A DNA stretch of 64,000 nt from Pontibacterium sp049603715 (GTDB taxonomy: Bacteria; Pseudomonadota; Gammaproteobacteria; Pseudomonadales; Balneatricaceae), in NCBI GenBank assembly GCA_049603715.1, contig JBMYSW010000004.1:1-64000 (forward strand). Reading direction: 5' to 3'. Made by a program: the position numbers and the translations under genes. Below, one piece after another: positions 27,486-36,073 of the stretch; within the stretch, counting starts at the first letter, position 1, and each line of letters starts with the position of its first letter. A model generated the notes under the pieces. The model did no database searches, had not been told where the DNA came from, and saw only the letters and a program-made list of their open reading frames with translations.

Positions 27486-28105
27486 GGTGTTACCCCATAC
27501 TGATAGCTATCAGAGGTTTGAGTAGTCGATCCAAGTTTCATGGTCGGCTGATTTTGATAGTAAGACGTGCCAGCACCGGCAATGGTACCCAGTGTTTGCA
27601 AGTTGGCTGAACGACGATTAAACGAGTTTGTGGCATTTTGTCGGGCCGTGCTTTGCGCGAGTGAGGCCGAATCTGCCAAGCCAGCTATGGCTTGTGTTTC
27701 TTGCCCTGCGCCCATAGCGACGACGTTTTGAAGCCCTTGAACCTTGAGCTCATCTTGCTGTGTTAACGCCCGTGCTGCCGTGTCACCGCCCACCTGCGCG
27801 CTACCCAAAGCCGAATCCACCAAGCCGCCTTTAAGCGCGCCAGAGCTCAAGTCTAAGCCTGCACCACTGGCACCGCTCACCACTTGATCAAAGCCACTTG
27901 CCAAACCCGATTGCATACCAATGTTGGTTTTACCCTCAAGAAAGTCTTTGTTGGCTTGGCTGTCCATCTGATTAACTTTTTCGATGTACATATCCTGCAG
28001 TGGCACTAGCGTCTCTTGGGCGTAGTTCCATTGCTCCGCACCCACCTGAGCTAATGCACGTTGCTCTTCGCTTTCTTCAACTTCTTGGCTGTCACCCATG
28101 CTCAT
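27482..28105 (-). CDS. Putative internal virion protein
   Basis: 207 residues. Acidic N-terminus, then long stretches rich in Gly, Ala, Ser and Gln (SGASGAGLDLSSGALKGG) and a tyrosine-rich end. Composition and place resemble small ejection proteins (T7 gp14-like position); sequence similarity is not claimed. The start overlaps the upstream gene by 14 bases. Confidence 0.6.
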   Translation of the reverse strand: MSMGDSQEVEESEEQRALAQVGAEQWNYAQETLVPLQDMYIEKVNQMDSQANKDFLEGKTNIGMQSGLASGFDQVVSGASGAGLDLSSGALKGGLVDSALGSAQVGGDTAARALTQQDELKVQGLQNVVAMGAGQETQAIAGLADSASLAQSTARQNATNSFNRRSANLQTLGTIAGAGTSYYQNQPTMKLGSTTQTSDSYQYGVTP

Positions 28106-28556
28106 TTTGAACTTCTCCCAACTTAGCTACATAGTCCTCAAATAGCTCATTATGAAACTTCAAACGCGCCCTCATCGACACCTCTTGCATCCAGTCATAG
28201 CCACCAATAATCCCAGCACTTTGAATCACAATACTGGTTAGCTGGTCGCGCAAAACAAACGCCAAGTGCTTTGCATGAGGGTTATCAATAGATTCTAATT
28301 TGGTTGCATCCGTCCAATCTTGCAGGGCCACGGCCAGCATGGGTCGCAAGCTCTGCTCGTTTGCTCGGTAAAAGGTATTTGCTGGCAACGCTATCAAGGC
28401 AGACCAAAAAGCACGTACAACTTGGTGGTTAGTGACAGGTTTGTCCTTGTCTACTAAGTCATCAATCACTTGCGACATGCTGCCAAGGAGCTCACACATT
28501 TCAACGGCGCGCACGTCACCCTGCAGCGCCCAACTTAAAAAGCTGCGTTCATCCAT
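28092..28556 (-). CDS. Hypothetical late protein
   Basis: 154 residues from the ATG at 28556. The frame opens upstream at 28589, but a terminator hairpin lies there, and AGG precedes the chosen ATG. A soluble helical protein (MDERSFLSWALQGDVRAVEM) with no recognised motif. It sits between the tail-tip genes and the internal-protein genes. Confidence 0.6.
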   Translation of the reverse strand: MDERSFLSWALQGDVRAVEMCELLGSMSQVIDDLVDKDKPVTNHQVVRAFWSALIALPANTFYRANEQSLRPMLAVALQDWTDATKLESIDNPHAKHLAFVLRDQLTSIVIQSAGIIGGYDWMQEVSMRARLKFHNELFEDYVAKLGEVQNEHG

Positions 28557-28574
28557 TTTCAAAGGCCTATAAAC

Positions 28575-28600
28575 GAAAAAGCCCAGCACGATGGCTGGGC
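28575..28600 (-). terminator. Intra-operon terminator
   Basis: On the minus strand GCCCAGC-CATCGT-GCTGGGC is followed by TTTTTC. It separates the tail-tip genes from the internal-protein genes and would need antitermination or read-through for full late expression. Confidence 0.8.
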
Positions 28601-28652
28601 GTAAGAATAGAGATTAGAAATATAGTAACAAAACGGGCCAAAAAAGCACCTA

Positions 28653-28871
28653 TCAGGCCAACACAAAGCCTACATCAACACCGGCCGCTTCTAGGACTTG
28701 CTCTAGTTGCGCTTGGCTGTCTTCGTTTGCCTGATTAAATTCGCCTTCAAGCTCGACTCGATACTGGCCACCTAGCTGAATAACGCTTGATGTTAAGCGC
28801 TGCGACAATTCAACGGTCACCACCGAACGATTAGCTTGAACATTGTAAGACGTGCTTGTAATTGTAAGCAT
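28653..28871 (-). CDS. Small hypothetical late protein
   Basis: 72 residues, beta-rich first half (TITSTSYNVQANRSVVTVEL), acidic helical second half. GGGGT stands 5 nt before the ATG. No family recognised. Confidence 0.6.
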   Translation of the reverse strand: MLTITSTSYNVQANRSVVTVELSQRLTSSVIQLGGQYRVELEGEFNQANEDSQAQLEQVLEAAGVDVGFVLA

Positions 28872-28874
28872 CTG

Positions 28875-29498
28875 CTACCCCATAAATTTACCAACAACCA
28901 CCGAATAGTTAATGTCTACTCGGTATAACCTTTCTCGCCACTCGCCCATGCTGCCATAGGGCTGAGTCGATACTATTGGAAGCTTTCTAAGCCAATAATC
29001 ATAAGCTTTTATCTCTGTGCTCCCTTCGTGCGGGTATCGAATGTGAGAACTAGAAAACTCAATTTTTAGCTTAACTGTCGTGCCATCCAAGTAGACGTGT
29101 ATCAGAGCACAAAACGCCTCCTCCATAACCCACCAATCCGTTGTTCCTTGTCTTGCGATAAGGGCGCCGGGGCCGATGGTGAGAATATCACTGCCTGCTA
29201 TAGTGACCTCTCTAGTGCCAAACGCATCACTAATATTTGCCTTGCAGATAATAAAGTCAGGAACCTTTGAATACGCTTCACCTAAGCGTCCTATTTCGTA
29301 TTCATATGATCGTCTTATAGGGTACTGCTGTGGGTACGATGTGCCACCGTTGCCGTACAAATCCCAAAGATAGTTAGTCATCCAAACGTTGCCTGTTATT
29401 TTCGATAACACAACAGGGTGTCTAATCGAGGTGTCTAGTTTTAGGCTACCATCGGTATTGGTAATAGCAATGCGGCCTGTGTCTATTTCTAAACTCAT
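28875..29498 (-). CDS. Hypothetical tail-region protein
   Basis: 207 residues, beta-rich, many aromatic residues, no membrane segment. It overlaps the upstream gene by four bases (ATGA) and so belongs to the tail-tip block next to the K-like peptidase and J-like fibre. No motif recognised. Confidence 0.6.
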   Translation of the reverse strand: MSLEIDTGRIAITNTDGSLKLDTSIRHPVVLSKITGNVWMTNYLWDLYGNGGTSYPQQYPIRRSYEYEIGRLGEAYSKVPDFIICKANISDAFGTREVTIAGSDILTIGPGALIARQGTTDWWVMEEAFCALIHVYLDGTTVKLKIEFSSSHIRYPHEGSTEIKAYDYWLRKLPIVSTQPYGSMGEWRERLYRVDINYSVVVGKFMG

Positions 29499-30283
29499 AG
29501 CACCCCCACCGACACGCCTTGATGATCACTTGGCGCGCTACTCTCCATTCCGTACCAAAACGAAGCGCCATTAAACCGATAGCCAACGCTTAATCTTTCA
29601 GGATAGGTTGTACCATCATGAACAACCACCTCCATATTAACTGTCTTTTGTGTTGGCAAAACAATCTTTGGCTGATCGCTTGGTGGGTCTTTATATAAAT
29701 AGCGTCGGTCACTATCAAACCGCCCTTCGGCAAAAATAACCCGCTGCGGTCTAAGCTCAGCCAGTGTGCCCGGGTGAGTTTTGTAGCTAGCATCCACACG
29801 AAACGCATGGATGCGATAGTTCAGCGTAAAGGCAGGCAAGGTATCACGCCCAGTAATGCCTCGGTCACGAATATACAAGCTACTACCCAAGTGGCGAATA
29901 GATACCGTTCGATGAGATTCACCAACCTTCTGCACCATGGTCGCGCCACCAATCAATGAACCGCCGGCCTTCTCGTAACCAATCACATAATCTTGCTGCG
30001 AATCACAAACAATACCTGGCACTAAAAACTCATTGATATGTTCTACCGGAACCGACTTGGTTACATCATCTTTACCAACCGACGTAGAAACAAAGGTGGG
30101 ATTAAGCTGCGGTAAGGTCACGGCACCGTCAGCAAAACCAATTTCCATAAAGGGCAAGAAATCAGAATGAAAGCTAAAGGCGTCTATGTTGGCGTGCACA
30201 TCACCCAAGCGCTCGTCGCCGCCATACTTTTGTACAAACGCTTGCTGCTTGCCTGCATACTGCCCGTATACAATACGCGGCAT
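29495..30283 (-). CDS. Hypothetical tail-region protein
   Basis: 262 residues, beta-rich (MPRIVYGQYAGKQQAFVQKY). TAATG overlap with the upstream NlpC/P60 gene and ATGA overlap with the next suggest tight coupling and related virion roles. No family recognised. Confidence 0.6.
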   Translation of the reverse strand: MPRIVYGQYAGKQQAFVQKYGGDERLGDVHANIDAFSFHSDFLPFMEIGFADGAVTLPQLNPTFVSTSVGKDDVTKSVPVEHINEFLVPGIVCDSQQDYVIGYEKAGGSLIGGATMVQKVGESHRTVSIRHLGSSLYIRDRGITGRDTLPAFTLNYRIHAFRVDASYKTHPGTLAELRPQRVIFAEGRFDSDRRYLYKDPPSDQPKIVLPTQKTVNMEVVVHDGTTYPERLSVGYRFNGASFWYGMESSAPSDHQGVSVGVL

Positions 30284-30876
30284 TATTGCACCTCGTTATG
30301 TTGCCAGATAGAGTCGATCCACTTGCGATGGGCTAAGCGAAGGTCTTCAATTTTGCTTACGCCTCCTGCCATATGGTGATAAATCAAGCCATTACCAATA
30401 TACACCGCCACATGATTCACCACTGGCGATAACACCTTCATGGCAAACACCATACCCGGTTTAACCTCCTTGCTAAAAACTGGCTTAAAGCCGTTTTCCT
30501 CTGCGTTATCTAAGTAGAGGTTTTGGCCCGTCTGCCACCAGTTAGGCGCTCGCTCAATATCAGGAAGCGAAACACCGTAGGTTTGCTTATACATATCTTG
30601 CAAAGCGCTGTAGCAATCCATCACACCATGAATAAACGGGCGACCTTCTAGTGGTGGCGAAGCTAAGTATTCATCAGGCACCGCCCATTTATAACGCCGC
30701 TCATGAATCGTCAGCATAGGCTTTGCCTCGGCGCATAATGAGTGGTCTTCGTAGAACGTAAAGCCATCAACGGCTGGCACAAACTCACCGCCAGAAACTA
30801 AATACGCTTCTCCGCCTTGTGGGGCAAGTGGCAATGTACCCATCACCATGGAATCAAACACATTAAAAAACTGCAT
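30283..30876 (-). CDS. NlpC/P60 peptidase, lambda K-like tail protein
   Basis: 197 residues. The C-terminal half has the cysteine-peptidase pattern of phage tail K proteins: MDCYS (Cys88), SPVVNHVAVYIGNG (His155) and YHH (His167), with the intervening LPDIERAPNWWQTGQNLY typical of the family. The first 75 residues resemble the usual N-terminal extension. It may cut peptidoglycan during DNA entry. GGAGG lies 5 nt before the ATG. Confidence 0.85.
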   Translation of the reverse strand: MQFFNVFDSMVMGTLPLAPQGGEAYLVSGGEFVPAVDGFTFYEDHSLCAEAKPMLTIHERRYKWAVPDEYLASPPLEGRPFIHGVMDCYSALQDMYKQTYGVSLPDIERAPNWWQTGQNLYLDNAEENGFKPVFSKEVKPGMVFAMKVLSPVVNHVAVYIGNGLIYHHMAGGVSKIEDLRLAHRKWIDSIWQHNEVQ

Positions 30877-32037
30877 TCACACCTCCATATAAAAATACTT
30901 ATTGGCTAAATCGAAAACTACTTTCCCATCATCTGATTGCAGGCGTACCGCAGTTAAGGTATTGATGTTTGCCTCTACCCAGTTGGCTTTATTGCCTACT
31001 AGCTTATCGACCGACAAGCTACCAATGGCAGCATCTTGAATGGTGGCAGACTTGATAAAAGCACCATCAATTACGGCCACACCATCTACCGTCCCCAAAA
31101 TCATTTTTGTGGGGTTAGCAGGGTCATAGACGGCAAAGTTAGACGCCAATATTTGAAAGCTGCTGCTTTCCCCGTCGTTATTCATGCCTACGCCAGAGAC
31201 ATAGCCGTTTACGTCCATTTTTACCGACCACTGGGTTTCTAACCCGTCAATCGAGGACGCGTGCTGCTCTATCGTTGCAGTGTTGTCATTCACCTTGGTG
31301 CTTAGCTGGGTCACTGTTTCCGCCGTGGCGGCGTCTGCTTCTGTTCGCTCAGTGGCCTCTTGTGCAATTCGTGCCGCTACCGATCCTGCTAGGGAGTCTG
31401 GCCCGTCGATTAAATTAATGCGGCTATTCAGGTCATTGTGTAACTGGCTTTCAGTCACTCGCCCCTCTAATACCGATAGCATGTATTCAGGGTCAGCCTT
31501 GGGGGTTTGATACACACCGTTTGCTTCATTTGGTGGGCCTTCTACACCCTCTTCTGATACAGAAGTAATCCAGTAGTAATAACCTCTTGTCTCTCCGTCT
31601 ATCAGCTCGTATGGCACATAGTCGGCATATGTTTGCCCGACAACGTTCGACATAACCGTTGCATTCGCAAAGTTATCCTCGCTGCTTCGATACACATTCG
31701 TATGGCCATGGTTGCCATAGCCGGGGTTATCCCATGTTAAAAAGACAATGCCGATACCGCTTGATGCGGTTAAGCCAGTGGGGGCAGGTGGCGTGGTTAA
31801 GTCTCTATCTGCCTCATTGGCTACCGCTTTCATTCGGCTGCTAGAAATATAGCGGCTCGCGTTACCTTCAATGGCAATGACGTTTGCATCCACCAAGTCT
31901 CGAACCGACAAGAAACGATCAAAAGGATCACCACGGTGCCCACCGCCTACCTCCACCGCTTCTTTAACCGCCTCAAAAAACTGCCGGTCACGCGGGTCAC
32001 GACTCGGTACAGGTGGAATAGTCTTTCGCTTTGCCAT
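30877..32037 (-). CDS. Central tail fibre, C-terminal J-like (FN3, DUF1983)
   Basis: 386 residues. A fibronectin type III-like domain spans about residues 80-170 (PPAPTGLTASS, then NVYRS). A helical linker and a DUF1983-like end resembling the C-terminus of lambda gpJ follow (KVNDNTATIEQHAS, NFAVYDPANPTKMILGTVDG). Much shorter than full gpJ (over 1,100 residues), it keeps only the distal part. Its start overlaps the hub gene stop by one base. Confidence 0.8.
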   Translation of the reverse strand: MAKRKTIPPVPSRDPRDRQFFEAVKEAVEVGGGHRGDPFDRFLSVRDLVDANVIAIEGNASRYISSSRMKAVANEADRDLTTPPAPTGLTASSGIGIVFLTWDNPGYGNHGHTNVYRSSEDNFANATVMSNVVGQTYADYVPYELIDGETRGYYYWITSVSEEGVEGPPNEANGVYQTPKADPEYMLSVLEGRVTESQLHNDLNSRINLIDGPDSLAGSVAARIAQEATERTEADAATAETVTQLSTKVNDNTATIEQHASSIDGLETQWSVKMDVNGYVSGVGMNNDGESSSFQILASNFAVYDPANPTKMILGTVDGVAVIDGAFIKSATIQDAAIGSLSVDKLVGNKANWVEANINTLTAVRLQSDDGKVVFDLANKYFYMEV

Positions 32038-33614
32038 TACACAAGCTCCGACGGCGATTGCGCCAACTGAATACTGAATATCTCGTAACCACTGGCCACC
32101 ATTACCTCGTATTCACGCGCAAAGATATTTGACGGTAAACGAAACATTTGCGAACTGCCCACGGTAACATTAAACGCTTCTTGCCCATCGGCGTACACGG
32201 TCAAGTACAGCGGATACCCCTCAGCGACCACCTTGCCACACGTAAACGAGGTGCCCGGCTGAACTTCATAAATGCCACTACGCCACGTTAGTGTTTTGGT
32301 ATCGCCAGCATTCCACGAGTTTAAATAGGTGCTATCGCCACTTTGCTGAACATAAAGCACATCATCCATGCCTGAATAGAAAGCGGCATCAGCGCTTTCA
32401 GAGAACTGTTCAAAGCCAAGGTCGGCAGAAAAGGCAAAGCAGCCACCGTCATAAAATGCGAGGTATCGTTCTCTATCTCGGTAGGCGTGAATGGTGTCAG
32501 GGTTGAAGGTTTGCCATGCTTCACGAGAAAGCACGCCTTTTGTAATGAGGCTAGCGCCCGAAGCGCCCACGGCAACAAGGCCATTGGGTGAGGCATAGAT
32601 CACATAGTCGCCCATATCAACCATAGAGCGTTTGGAAACGCACGGCTCAAGGGTTTCTAGCTTAATCGGTGCTAAGGCTGCAGGTGAGGCACCCGTGACC
32701 AACCAAGGCATGCCCGTCGTTGCAACCACAATACCAGCGGCAGACTCAGCAATCGCCACAATGTCATTTTGAAACGATAACCGATAATCAACGGGCCACG
32801 CATGAGGGTAGCCACTTTCACTGGCACAAAGCACGTTCTCAAAAAAGCCATACAGCGCATTACCTGGGCCAGCGATTAAGCCTTGCAAGTTTTCTGGCGG
32901 CACGTCCCAATCAATCGACTCTGCAGGACTTAACAACTCATCGCTTTGCACACTGTCAACAAAGGTTGCTGTACCTGCAGCTACATCGGCCACATAGTTA
33001 TAATCACCCCCCGCCTCAGACCGGAAGATTCGCACCTTGGTAATGTTACGGCCGGTTGCCGAAACACTAGGAATTGCCAGTGTGACATCGCCGCCATCGT
33101 CCCACCGCGTCACAGCTTGCGACGGATCGCTCAATGGGCCTACTTCGTCATAGCCAGTCACAAAAGCACACGCATAAACAGTGGTTACCGCGGTTGATGG
33201 CTCTTCGCCCGTTGGGCCTGTCACACCAATAATGCCGTCAGGTGCTGGCACGCCTAACGAGTACCAAGTGCTTGGATAGGGCGAGCCACCGCCGGTCACC
33301 ATATCAATGGCACCCATCTTTGGCTCACCTTGGCCAGTCCAATAAACTCGCTTCCACGCGTCATCGGTTAAAGGCGAGCGTACAACGTTCACTTCTTGCG
33401 ACCACGCAAACCAATGGCCAGACGCATACTTATGGATTGTTTTAGGGCTACCAAGGCCAGCTTCTTCTTCGGTGTACCCTAGCCCTTTGGCTGGCGCCAG
33501 TGTGCCAAGTGACACATCAACGTCTAGCAGCGACTGAGCATAGCCATTTGGGATATGTCTTGGGGTAACACCCAAAGCCGCACCAAAGAACTTGGAAATA
33601 TTAATGGCTGTCAT
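32037..33614 (-). CDS. Putative tail hub / DNA-stabilisation protein
   Basis: 525 residues, beta-rich throughout, with repeated blade-like strands (GNALYGFFENVLCAS, GDYVIYASPNGLVAVGASG), suggesting a beta-propeller as in the short-tail hub proteins of P22-like (gp10) or T7-like (gp12) phages. The match is structural and inferred. The start overlaps the holin stop by four bases. Confidence 0.55.
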   Translation of the reverse strand: MTAINISKFFGAALGVTPRHIPNGYAQSLLDVDVSLGTLAPAKGLGYTEEEAGLGSPKTIHKYASGHWFAWSQEVNVVRSPLTDDAWKRVYWTGQGEPKMGAIDMVTGGGSPYPSTWYSLGVPAPDGIIGVTGPTGEEPSTAVTTVYACAFVTGYDEVGPLSDPSQAVTRWDDGGDVTLAIPSVSATGRNITKVRIFRSEAGGDYNYVADVAAGTATFVDSVQSDELLSPAESIDWDVPPENLQGLIAGPGNALYGFFENVLCASESGYPHAWPVDYRLSFQNDIVAIAESAAGIVVATTGMPWLVTGASPAALAPIKLETLEPCVSKRSMVDMGDYVIYASPNGLVAVGASGASLITKGVLSREAWQTFNPDTIHAYRDRERYLAFYDGGCFAFSADLGFEQFSESADAAFYSGMDDVLYVQQSGDSTYLNSWNAGDTKTLTWRSGIYEVQPGTSFTCGKVVAEGYPLYLTVYADGQEAFNVTVGSSQMFRLPSNIFAREYEVMVASGYEIFSIQLAQSPSELV

Positions 33615-34009
33615 TTAGGGCTTTTCCATGAGCGAATAGAAGCCGTCAAAAAGTAAAACGCTAGGACGATATTTATTGGTTCTAGCGCAAGCTCTCTCAT
33701 CACTTCCATTAAGTTCTTGGATGCCGCTAAGGCACCTTCGCTGTCGGCATAGCCTGCAATAACAGCTAGCACCCCAATGGTTATGGCCATCAATGCCCAC
33801 ACCAGCACAACCACCAATGCTATAAATCGACGCGCTATGTTTTGGCCGTTAGTTGCCTGCATGTATGCAAGCACCCAATCCAACACCTTTTGGTTAGCCG
33901 CTTGCTTTTCTTCTTCTGTAAATACCAGCGCATCACCCGCATCTCTCACCATATCTATGGCTTTTGCCGCTGAGTTGTCACCGCTAAACATTCGAGAGAA
34001 AAAACCCAT
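33611..34009 (-). CDS. Holin-like membrane protein
   Basis: 132 residues. A soluble N-terminal helix pair is followed by two hydrophobic helices (about 62-88 and 108-123; LVVVLVWALMAITIGVLAV) and a short basic tail. It resembles the 3TM-type holins of gene-transfer agents and prophages. It is next to the M15 peptidase, supporting a role in timed lysis. GAGG precedes the ATG. Confidence 0.72.
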   Translation of the reverse strand: MGFFSRMFSGDNSAAKAIDMVRDAGDALVFTEEEKQAANQKVLDWVLAYMQATNGQNIARRFIALVVVLVWALMAITIGVLAVIAGYADSEGALAASKNLMEVMRELALEPINIVLAFYFLTASIRSWKSPK

Positions 34010-34011
34010 AA

Positions 34012-34431
34012 CTAGGCCTCCACCAATTCAAAATGAACCAAGTCGTTAAAGGTTTGGTCTTTAATGTTTTTATCCTGATCCCAGTCGCCGCCCCAGCGAA
34101 CTCGATACGTCATCAAACCCTGTTCAAATAACATATCGGCAACACCCATCACATAACCGCCAAAGTGGCGACATTGATCTTCATCCCAGCGGTCTACATC
34201 AGAAAAATACGGGCCAGCATCAATGGCTTTCGATGGTATGCTGTTATGCTTGCTATCAGGCCACCGCAGCTTTGAATCTTTGTTTTCGTAGGCTTCATTC
34301 TGCGTCGCTTCGTCACGATGGCCGCAGTAAACAGAATGGTCATAGCGCTTTAATACAACGCGAAATAGTAGCTGCAGCTCACTATGACACTCAGATAAAC
34401 GCCTTGCTGATATAACTGAATACTTATTCAT
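34012..34431 (-). CDS. Endolysin, M15 family L-Ala-D-Glu-type peptidase
   Basis: 139 residues from the ATG at 34431, preceded by GAGGTGAT. Zinc-peptidase motifs are present: HNSIPSKAIDAGPY (His and Asp ligands) and the C-terminal DLVHFEL (catalytic region His). The size and layout are those of T5-type endolysins, which cut the peptide bridges of peptidoglycan. No signal peptide, so it depends on the adjacent holin. It overlaps the DUF1353 gene end by 8 bases. Confidence 0.85.
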   Translation of the reverse strand: MNKYSVISARRLSECHSELQLLFRVVLKRYDHSVYCGHRDEATQNEAYENKDSKLRWPDSKHNSIPSKAIDAGPYFSDVDRWDEDQCRHFGGYVMGVADMLFEQGLMTYRVRWGGDWDQDKNIKDQTFNDLVHFELVEA

Positions 34432-34834
34432 CAACATCACCTCTAAAGCCATGAGGGCTAAACCAATCGACCCCCGTTACATAAAGCACCGTTAGCGGAA
34501 ACCCCACTTCGTTTAGCATGTCGTCAAAAATAAACGTTGCATGGTCGCGTTTGATATTTGGAATATCCGCTCGAAATTGACATAGCACATCGTGCACAAG
34601 CGAAGCGTAGTAAGTCATCGGTCGACCTTCGTGCAAGCGCCCATCAGGCACACCCAGCGTCACAAGCCCCAACAGATCAACTTTAGGCGTGCAACCGTCC
34701 CACGCGTACCCAGCCTTCACAGTGATTTTGCCGCCCGTAATGCAGCACCATTCATTCTCGAACAGCACCCCATCAAAGATAAGGTTTTGATATGTATAGT
34801 CTTTTTCGAGTTTGTAGAGATAAGGCTTTTTCAT
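34424..34834 (-). CDS. DUF1353 family phage protein
   Basis: 136 residues. The DUF1353 pattern is present: AGYAWDGCTPKV (about residues 51-62), a conserved SLVHDVLCQ and DWFSPHG near the end. These proteins are common beside phage lysis or tail genes; function unknown. GGGAG lies just before the ATG. Confidence 0.8.
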   Translation of the reverse strand: MKKPYLYKLEKDYTYQNLIFDGVLFENEWCCITGGKITVKAGYAWDGCTPKVDLLGLVTLGVPDGRLHEGRPMTYYASLVHDVLCQFRADIPNIKRDHATFIFDDMLNEVGFPLTVLYVTGVDWFSPHGFRGDVDE

Positions 34835-34837
34835 AAG

Positions 34838-35269
34838 CTACTCCCAGCGACCAATCTCATTAAAACGCTTACCACCCATGTACAAACGCCAATCCGTAAG
34901 CGGCAACGGGCTATAGTCATAAAAACGATACGGGCATAACGAGACGGGGTAAGGCGTGCCCTTCAAGTTGTCGAAGACCATACCTTTGTAGATGGCGATA
35001 GCGTGATTAAGCTTTTCAGTGGCCGGCCGATCATCCGTTAGCACACGCACAACCCGCATTTGAGACAAGTCCCAGCCATAATCCTCAGCACCCAGCACAA
35101 GCACCGTTAGCGCGAAGTCATCGCAGTCACGGCGAACCGTCAAACCTGCCCTAACCTCATCAGTGAAAGGCTGCCAAAAATCACGCACACCAAAAGTCTT
35201 CTCATCGCGCTGCCATACAAAGCAGGCGTCTACCCGATCAAACACTTCACGCATTGAATCTTCTAACAT
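34838..35269 (-). CDS. Transglutaminase-like cysteine peptidase
   Basis: 143 residues with a Cys-His-Asp arrangement like bacterial transglutaminase-like (BTLCP) proteins: RRDCDDFA (Cys49), LNHAIAI (His89) and FDN (about Asp100). Similar proteins occur next to phage lysis or tail genes. It may process the cell wall or a virion protein. The start overlaps the end of the small lipoprotein gene. Confidence 0.72.
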   Translation of the reverse strand: MLEDSMREVFDRVDACFVWQRDEKTFGVRDFWQPFTDEVRAGLTVRRDCDDFALTVLVLGAEDYGWDLSQMRVVRVLTDDRPATEKLNHAIAIYKGMVFDNLKGTPYPVSLCPYRFYDYSPLPLTDWRLYMGGKRFNEIGRWE

Positions 35270-35421
35270 AAGACACTCTCAGGGTTGCGAGCACAAAACG
35301 ACTCAGCTGCCTTATTTCGAGACGGTTCAGACGTTTCTACCGGAACCGTAAGGCAGCCCACCAAGGCAAAAAAAAGGGCCGCAATAAGCGACCCTTTAAA
35401 CGTTTGTTTGAATTTAAGCAT
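35263..35421 (-). CDS. Small lipoprotein (outer-spanin candidate)
   Basis: 52 residues. A signal sequence (MLKFKQTFKGSLIAALFFA) ends in a clear lipobox LVGC, so Cys23 would be lipidated. The mature part is about 30 residues with two more cysteines. The ATG overlaps the stop of the upstream gene and its stop overlaps the next start, so it is a real member of the operon. Length and lipobox resemble Rz1-type outer spanins. No inner spanin is next to it, so the role is inferred. Confidence 0.7.
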   Translation of the reverse strand: MLKFKQTFKGSLIAALFFALVGCLTVPVETSEPSRNKAAESFCARNPESVLC

Positions 35422-36073
35422 CTAACACCTCTGGCTCTGGCGGTATCAGCTGCGCTAATACATCGGCTTTAGCGTTAGCCAATGTCATGCGACCATCAAC
35501 GCTTGCCAGCGCCAAGCCCTCGACATACTGAGTGAGCGCCGCTATTGTTGGCACAACACTAACAACCGCCACATGCAGCTCTTGCTCATCGTCGATAGCC
35601 GCACCTGCTGCGCGCTGAGCCAGTAGCTGCCAGTCCTCATTCGTTAGCGACTCGACAACTGCCAACTTCTCACCATGCGTTTCCACGAGCTCAGTGTACG
35701 CAGGATTGGCAATCGTATTGCCCAGCTCGACTTCAATCGTTTCAGCTGGCGCATAGTCGCTAGCAAGCACAGCTGCACAACGCACGTAATCGCGCAGTGC
35801 CTGCTCATTAGCAAGCACCACCTTTAACTTCTCGTTATCGGCATACATTTGCTCAGCAATTGCACCCGCCGCTACAGCACGCGGCAGATACACATCGTCA
35901 CGATACGCGCGCTCACCGTCCGTCAATGGACGAATATCAGCAAGATCAGCATCGCACACACGGTTGATAAATTTCTCATCACCGTGTGTTTGAATTTGCT
36001 CGATGTGAGCCTCGCTGCGCTTGCGAATTTGGTTTTTGGACCATGCCTTTTTGTCAGTGATTAAATTGACCAT
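35414..36073 (-). CDS. Hypothetical fibre-associated protein
   Basis: 219 residues, mostly helical and alanine-rich, no membrane segment. It follows the large fibre gene at once, with GAGGAA before the ATG. That is the usual place of a fibre chaperone, but no family is recognised. Confidence 0.55.
   Translation of the reverse strand: MVNLITDKKAWSKNQIRKRSEAHIEQIQTHGDEKFINRVCDADLADIRPLTDGERAYRDDVYLPRAVAAGAIAEQMYADNEKLKVVLANEQALRDYVRCAAVLASDYAPAETIEVELGNTIANPAYTELVETHGEKLAVVESLTNEDWQLLAQRAAGAAIDDEQELHVAVVSVVPTIAALTQYVEGLALASVDGRMTLANAKADVLAQLIPPEPEVLDA

Noticed and set aside
35366..35400. Hairpin with a T run that looks like a terminator (AAAGGG/CCCTTT)
   Set aside because: It lies inside the coding sequence of the 52-residue lipoprotein (signal peptide region), whose start and stop overlap neighbouring genes. 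The T run encodes phenylalanines.
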